Shown here: one piece after another, positions 59,338 through 64,000 of the stretch
Position numbering within the stretch: position 1 is the first letter of the stretch
Layout: the number at the start of each line of letters is the position of its first letter
NCBI GenBank assembly: GCA_002708995.1
Contig: PAPT01000032.1
Span: forward strand, 36,039-100,038
Direction of reading: 5' to 3'
Source: Geminicoccus sp.
Lineage (GTDB): Bacteria > Pseudomonadota > Alphaproteobacteria > UBA7985
DNA: 64,000 bases
Made by a program: the position numbers and the translations under genes
The notes under the pieces: generated by a model
What the model was told of the DNA's origin: nothing
Database searches by the model: none
What the model saw: only the letters and a program-made list of their open reading frames with translations

Positions 59338-61233
59338 TCAGCCCTTGAGCGCGCCGTCGAGCACCTGTGCCAGTGATTTGGCGAAGGTGCCGGGGTTGCG
59401 TGGGGCCTCGCCCTCAACCACCAGCGCCATGTCGAACAGCAGGTCGGCGACCTGCTCCGCGCGGGTGGAACCCGGTGCGCTGCTGATTTCCGTAGCGAGC
59501 GAGGCGACCAGCGGATGCCGGGGATTGATCTCCAGCACGCGCTGGACGGCACCTGCATCCTGACCGCTGGCCTTGAGGATCTTGGATAGCTGCATATCCA
59601 TGCTGTTTTCCGACGCGACGAAGCAGGCGGGGCTGTCGGCGAGGCGGTCGGTCGGTCGGATGTCAGCCACGTCCTGATCAAAGCGGGTCTTGAGCCAGGC
59701 GATCAGTTCGCCCGGGTCGGTGGCCTCGGCGCCAGTGTCGGCCTTACCGTAGGTGCCGTCAGTCTCCGCGTCCACGCCAGCATCGGCTGCAAAGGCCGAC
59801 AAGTCCGCGGCGCCGTGGGTGATGGAGACGAAGAACTTGCCATCATAGGCGCCGGTGGTCGGGATCCAGAAGGCGTCGACGGCATCGGCGGCAATCAGCA
59901 CCTCCAGCCCTCGGTCGCGGAATCCCTCAAGGTGGGGCGAGGCGAGGATCGAGGCTTCGCTCTCACCGGTGGCATAGAAGATCTGGGTCTGGCCTTCCTT
60001 CATCCGTCCCAGATAGCCGTCGAGGTCGGTCAGCCCGTCCTGCGTGGTCGACTTGAACCGAACCAGCGGCAGGATGTCTTCGCCGCGGTCGCGGTCCTCG
60101 TACAGCCCTTCTTTCAGGACTGCGCCAAAGGCCTCCCAGAACTGATCATAGCCCTCGGGGTCGTCCTTCTTGCGCTTGGCCAGCGTCGACAGCACGCGCT
60201 TGGTCAGCTGCCGGTTCATGACCTGAAGCTGCGGGGCGTTCTGAAGCATTTCACGGCTGATGTTCAGCGGCAGATCCTGGCTGTCGATCAGGCCCTGCAC
60301 GAACCGCAGGTATGCCGGCAGCAGCTCCGGCGCATCATCGGTGATGAACACCCGACGGACGAACAGCTTGATCTGGCAGCGGCGCTCGGGCTGGAACAGG
60401 TCGAAGGGGCGCTGGGTCGGCAGATACAGCAGGGCGGTGTACTCGAGCTGGCCTTCGAGGTTGAGGTGCAGGGTCTCCCACGGTTCGTCGAACGTGCCGG
60501 CGACGTGGTTGTAGAAGGCCTTGTGTTGCTCGTCGGTGATCTCCGCCTTCGGACGCAGCCACAGCGCCTGCGCCTCGTTGATCTGTTCGGCTTCGCCGTC
60601 CTCGGACAGCAGGCTGACCGGGAAGGTCATATGATCGGCGTAGAGCCTGACCAGAGCCTGCAGGCGGTAGGCTTCGAGGAACTCGTGGGCGTCTCCCTTG
60701 AGGTGCAGGACGATGGTGGTACCGATGGGGGTTTCGGCGCCGTCGATATCGGTGATGGTGAAGCTGCCGTCGCCCGTACTCTCCCAGCGGAAGGCGTTCT
60801 CGGTGCCAGCCTTGCGCGTGTCGACCGTGACGCGATCGGCGACCATGAAGGCGCTGTAGAAGCCGACCCCGAACTGACCGATCAGGGAGCTGGCATCCTT
60901 GCTCTCCGCCATGGCAGCGGCAAAGTCGGCGGTGCCTGACTTCGCGATGGTGCCGAGGTTGGCCATCAGGTCGTCATGGTCCATGCCGATGCCGCCGTCG
61001 GTGATGGCGAGGGTGCCGGCATCTCGATTGGCGGCGATCAGGATTTTCAGGCTTGCATCCGCGTCGAGCAGGTCGGCTTGCTGCTGGGCCAGGAAGCGTC
61101 GCTTGTCGCAGGCGTCCGAGGCGTTGGAGATCAGCTCGCGCAGGAAGACTTCGCGCTCGGAATACAGCGCGGTTGCCACGAGGTTCAGCAGGCGGGCGGT
61201 TTCGGCCTGAAAGCTATGGGTCTGAGTGGTCAC
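59338..61233 (-). CDS. htpG: Hsp90-type chaperone HtpG
   Basis: 631 residues. FQAETARLLNLVATALYSER, VFLRELISNASDACDKRRF and LAITDGGIGM form the GHKL ATP site, with IGQFGVGFYSAFMVAD as the lid. The middle domain shows LNISREMLQNAPQLQVMNRQ, and the C-terminal dimer domain has lower conservation and ends ALKG. It folds or stabilises clients, including enzymes and Fe-S proteins. Confidence 0.96.
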   Translation of the reverse strand: MTTQTHSFQAETARLLNLVATALYSEREVFLRELISNASDACDKRRFLAQQQADLLDADASLKILIAANRDAGTLAITDGGIGMDHDDLMANLGTIAKSGTADFAAAMAESKDASSLIGQFGVGFYSAFMVADRVTVDTRKAGTENAFRWESTGDGSFTITDIDGAETPIGTTIVLHLKGDAHEFLEAYRLQALVRLYADHMTFPVSLLSEDGEAEQINEAQALWLRPKAEITDEQHKAFYNHVAGTFDEPWETLHLNLEGQLEYTALLYLPTQRPFDLFQPERRCQIKLFVRRVFITDDAPELLPAYLRFVQGLIDSQDLPLNISREMLQNAPQLQVMNRQLTKRVLSTLAKRKKDDPEGYDQFWEAFGAVLKEGLYEDRDRGEDILPLVRFKSTTQDGLTDLDGYLGRMKEGQTQIFYATGESEASILASPHLEGFRDRGLEVLIAADAVDAFWIPTTGAYDGKFFVSITHGAADLSAFAADAGVDAETDGTYGKADTGAEATDPGELIAWLKTRFDQDVADIRPTDRLADSPACFVASENSMDMQLSKILKASGQDAGAVQRVLEINPRHPLVASLATEISSAPGSTRAEQVADLLFDMALVVEGEAPRNPGTFAKSLAQVLDGALKG

Positions 61234-61322
61234 TGTCGGTCTCGTTACGGGTCTGGGGTTGGTTGGAGGAAGCTGGGCTGAGCGGGGCTGAGTTGGTTGG
61301 GTTCGGTTCGGTTGGGTCCGGC

Positions 61323-62216
61323 TCAGGATTTCAGCGGCTGTTCTTCGGCGGCAAGGGCTTCGGCGAGGCTGAACTCGGCGCTGCCCGGGCGCAGCGGTTT
61401 CTGCTGTGACGCATGGGGTGCCCAGCCGGAGAGGAACAGGCAGTCAAAGGTTGCCGGTACGGCGCCGCTGTCGTCACCGAAGACGGTGATGTAGTGCTCG
61501 AGTGCGCCGAACAGCACCCGGCGCGCGGTCAGACGCGGGCTCCGGCCGACGACGGCGTTTGACTGGCCCATGCCGCGCAGGTCTTCGAGCAGGCTCATGG
61601 GGTTCTGGTAGGAGACCATTACCCGGTCGATATCAGCGACCGGCAGGCTGAAGCCGGCACGCTGCAGCAACCCGGCGGCGTCGCGCAGGTCCATGACCGG
61701 AGAAACGCGCGGGCTAAAGCCACCGCTGATCCGGGTTTCGGCTTCGACGAAGGCGGCGCGCAGTTCGTGCAGCGTTTCGCCACCCAGCGCGCTGCCCAGA
61801 AACACCCCGTCAGGGCGCAGCGCCGTGTGGATCTGCGCGAGCATCCCCGGCAGGTCGTTGACCCAGTGCAGGGCCATGTTGGAGAGGATCAGATCGAAGG
61901 ACGCCGGACGCAGCGGAAGAAACTCGGAATCGGCCTCGGCGGTGCCGTAGTCGAAGCTCAGGTCGACCAGCTGAAGTTGGCCGTCGTCGAGGGCCTGCTG
62001 CAGCCGGGGCGGCAGGAACTCACGCACGCTGCCCGGCCACCAGCCCAGCACGGCGATGGTCTCGAAGCGCTGTTCAAGGTCGAGCAGCCGGTCGGCCAGC
62101 CGCTCTGCGACTTCGCGATGCAGGAAATGGTGGCGCGGGTCGCTGTGGCGCGCTCGCCGGGTATGAAGGTGCTTGGCGTATCCGTCGAACACCTTTGGCG
62201 CAAAAGAATCGACCAT
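61323..62216 (-). CDS. BioC/NDUFAF5-like SAM-dependent methyltransferase
   Basis: 297 residues from the ATG at 62216; the upstream open frame overlaps the comF side and is unlikely. HFLHREVAERLADRLLDLEQ and VLGWWPGSVREFLPP replace the classical motif I. FLPLRPASFDLILSNMALHW is motif II, then VNDLPGMLAQIHTALRPDGV. The region MVSYQNPMSLLEDLRGMGQS is the BioC/NDUFAF5 substrate part. No other biotin genes are nearby, so a complex I assembly-type hydroxylase/methyltransferase role is as likely as biotin synthesis. Confidence 0.8.
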   Translation of the reverse strand: MVDSFAPKVFDGYAKHLHTRRARHSDPRHHFLHREVAERLADRLLDLEQRFETIAVLGWWPGSVREFLPPRLQQALDDGQLQLVDLSFDYGTAEADSEFLPLRPASFDLILSNMALHWVNDLPGMLAQIHTALRPDGVFLGSALGGETLHELRAAFVEAETRISGGFSPRVSPVMDLRDAAGLLQRAGFSLPVADIDRVMVSYQNPMSLLEDLRGMGQSNAVVGRSPRLTARRVLFGALEHYITVFGDDSGAVPATFDCLFLSGWAPHASQQKPLRPGSAEFSLAEALAAEEQPLKS

Positions 62217-62427
62217 AATATCGCTTTGGTTAAATTTGGAGCACGGCTCACCGATCGTGAAAGATATGGATACAGACCGACGCTTTCGCAACTCTGTGGC
62301 TGATCCCGAGCCGGAGAAAAAAGGCCGAACATATGCGGGGCCAGATGGCAAATCCGATGGTAAGGCGCCGGTCGCATCGCCTGTAGCGCTGGCGCGGCGG
62401 CGGCGTACCCGGCAGATGTGGTGAGGT

Positions 62428-63219
62428 GTGCGGGCTGCTGTGGACTGGGTTCTGCCGCCGCGGTGCTGCCTGTGTTCGTCCATGATCGCGGTAGAGGACT
62501 GGGTTTGCAGCGCGTGTTACCCGACGCTGCAGTTCCTGACTGAACCACTGTGCGACTGCTGCGGCAGGCCGCTGCCGGGGGCCGTTCTATCCGCAGACGC
62601 AACGCCATTTATCGCAGGCGAGAACGCGGTGTCGGCGGAGGTGCCGCCACGGTGCGGTGCCTGCCTGTCCGCCCCGCCGCCCTATGACTGGATGCGCGCG
62701 AGTTTTGCCTACAACGCCAGCAGCCGGGCACTGGTGCTGGCCCTGAAGTATCGCGACCGGCTGGACGTGGTGTCTTCGCTGGCTGGTTGGATGGCGCTGG
62801 TCAGTGGCGGGCTGATCTCCGAGCAGGAGCTGCTGATGCCGGTGCCGCTGCACTGGCGGCGGCATCTGGCACGGCGCTTCAACCAGTCTGCGGCGCTGGC
62901 GCAGGTACTGGCGCGGCGGACCGGGGCAACCTTTGCCCCTGATTTGGTGGTGCGGACACGGAATACGCCGCCGATGAAGGCCATGAGCAAGCGCGAGTTG
63001 CTGCGGAACGTACGCAATGCCTTTCTGGTCCCCGAACGATACTGCGCAGGGCTGAAGGGGCGGTCGGTGGTGATTGTCGAGGATGTTCACACCAACGGTG
63101 CGACCATCCAGGCTCTCTGCGATGAGCTCCGCGCGCACGGCGTAGCACGTATCGGTGTGGTCGTGGTCGCCTGGGTGACCGGGAACCACCACTTGAGCAG
63201 GGTAAGCGAACCGCTGTAG
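62428..63219 (+). CDS. comF: ComF family phosphoribosyltransferase-like protein
   Basis: 263 residues from GTG 62428. An N-terminal four-Cys zinc finger (PPRCCLCSS, CSACYPTL, then CDCCGRPLPG and CGACLSAPPP) leads into the PRTase domain. RRHLARRFNQSAALAQVLAR and the loop VVIVEDVHTNGATIQALCDE (PRPP-binding DV-T-GAT) are complete. ComF is a DNA-uptake/recombination-related protein. It is co-oriented with grxC, 10 bp away. Confidence 0.9.
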   Translation: MRAAVDWVLPPRCCLCSSMIAVEDWVCSACYPTLQFLTEPLCDCCGRPLPGAVLSADATPFIAGENAVSAEVPPRCGACLSAPPPYDWMRASFAYNASSRALVLALKYRDRLDVVSSLAGWMALVSGGLISEQELLMPVPLHWRRHLARRFNQSAALAQVLARRTGATFAPDLVVRTRNTPPMKAMSKRELLRNVRNAFLVPERYCAGLKGRSVVIVEDVHTNGATIQALCDELRAHGVARIGVVVVAWVTGNHHLSRVSEPL

Positions 63220-63229
63220 GACTTCAGGC

Positions 63230-63487
63230 ATGGCTTCGATCGAAATGTACTACCGGGATTTTTGCGGCTTCTGCGCGCGTGCGGAGCAGCTGTTGTCATC
63301 CAAAGGTGTCGACGTCCAACGTATCAATATCTGGGAGGTCGACGGCGCCAAGGAAGAGATGGTGCAGCGCTCAGGTGGTCGTACGACAGTGCCGCAGATT
63401 TTTATCGATGGTCGGCATATCGGTGGCAGCGATGATCTGTTCAATCTGGATTTTCAGGGTAAGCTGGATGCCTTGCTGGGCGGATGA
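63230..63487 (+). CDS. grxC: Glutaredoxin 3
   Basis: 85 residues. The active site is YRDFCGFCARA (C-x2-C, Gly-Phe instead of the more common Pro-Tyr). RTTVPQIFIDGRHIGGSDDL holds the cis-Pro and GG-S/C-D glutathione-binding loop. It reduces disulfides with glutathione made by gshA. Next to comF as in many alphaproteobacteria. Confidence 0.94.
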   Translation: MASIEMYYRDFCGFCARAEQLLSSKGVDVQRINIWEVDGAKEEMVQRSGGRTTVPQIFIDGRHIGGSDDLFNLDFQGKLDALLGG

Positions 63488-64000
63488 TTGGATTGCGCCG
63501 ACTTGTCCCCGACCGCGCTTCGCGTGGCGGGGCCAAGCATCGCGCAATAGCCTCGACGACACTCAAAGCCCTTCGGCAGGCTCAGGATAAACTCCGTGTG
63601 TTGAGTGTCAGCGGATAGGTGGCGCGCTCGGTCCTCGGCCGCTTCGCGGTCTTCGGCCCTCCCACGATCATTTTCATTGAAAATGCGAAAAGACTTCAGG
63701 CCGCATGCAACGCAGCCTGTCCGTTCAATTGCGCGTGGGAGATTTGTAAGCCGCGAAGCGGCGTCAAATCGAGTCGGCAACTTCTTTTGCTTTAAAGTCA
63801 AAACGGCTGCGACTTTGAGCGTGTGGAGGATCATTGATGGATCGACACTCATAGCGACGCGTGTTGAGGGTCAACGGAAAGAAGTTGCGCCCACCTTGTC
63901 TCGGCCGCTTTGCGGTCTTCGCCAAGGCGTCGCGCATCAGCATGCGCCGTAAAGCCGGATGTCGCGATGGTCTTCCCGACCCGCGAGACCGAGCCGTAGC
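63488..64000. other. Gene-free repeat-rich end of window
   Basis: About 510 bases without a supportable gene. GCCCTTCGGCAGGCTCAGGA at about 63568 matches the widespread dispersed bacterial word CCCTTCGACAGGCTCAGG. A block starting GTGTTGAGTGTCAGCGG (about 63597) recurs as GTGTTGAGGGTCAACGG (about 63860), each followed by CGGCCGCTT-GCGGTCTTCG. The open frames here are translations of the repeats. Confidence 0.55.

Noticed and set aside
62266..62424. Possible 52-residue basic protein just upstream of comF
   Set aside because: No family, weak ribosome-binding site and low-complexity Arg/Ala content; it may only be leader DNA between divergent genes.
63605..63952. ORF of 115 codons near the right end
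   Set aside because: It spans the dispersed repeats; the composition is Arg/Ser-rich and unlike the real genes around it.

Overview
The window reads as a GC-rich alphaproteobacterial chromosome segment. Three conserved gene orders support this: rnd-lptC-lptA-lptB-rpoN-hpf-ptsN (about 37.1-42.7 kb), aroA-cmk-rpsA-ihfB-lapA (49.2-54.0 kb, next to a tRNA-Ala and a TIGR02300-type acidic protein), and ubiA/rsmE-gshA plus comF-grxC (55.0-63.5 kb). These are typical of Rhodospirillales-like and related alphaproteobacteria. No genus can be assigned from the sequence alone.

The left part (1-13 kb) is accessory metabolism: a partial VOC protein, remnants of an adenylating enzyme and a thioesterase facing each other, two tandem ATP-grasp ligases of the cyanophycin-synthetase type (one with an eroded active site), a small methyltransferase, a reductive-dehalogenase-like Fe-S protein, an SDR, an MBL hydrolase, a photolyase-like flavoprotein with an unusual domain order, a copper amine oxidase, a class II aldolase and a frameshifted glutathione transferase. 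From 13 to 18.9 kb, one leftward operon encodes a BMP-type nucleoside/nucleobase ABC importer and a cytosine deaminase. A secreted HExxH protein with a C-terminal VHL-beta-like domain follows.

From 20.9 to 24 kb lies a zinc ABC importer (znuA with a giant His/Asp repeat, znuB, znuC) behind a near-perfect Zur palindrome. A previously hidden 37-codon membrane peptide heads the operon. From 24 to 30.8 kb the DNA is a mosaic. It holds an integrase/resolvase chimera, a 2.2 kb segment bounded by roughly 310 bp inverted repeats that carry zinc-ribbon genes, a 9-bp tandem repeat, three copies of one terminator-like hairpin, and an isomerase gene between 22-bp direct repeats. From 30.8 to 36.9 kb is a catabolic group: esterase, BKACE-type enzyme, extradiol-dioxygenase-like protein, FAH-family hydrolase, RidA and threonine-dehydratase-like enzyme.

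The right half is mostly core genome. It includes LPS export, sigma-54 and nitrogen-PTS genes, and a second metal importer with two permeases (SitABCD/Mnt type). That importer lies divergent from an mntR-hsp20-membrane protein operon, with an MntR-like palindrome between them. The core continues with translation and nucleoid genes, ubiquinone and glutathione synthesis, HtpG, ComF and glutaredoxin. The two metal systems can be separated by their operators: Zur-like at 23.96 kb and MntR-like at 44.15 kb.
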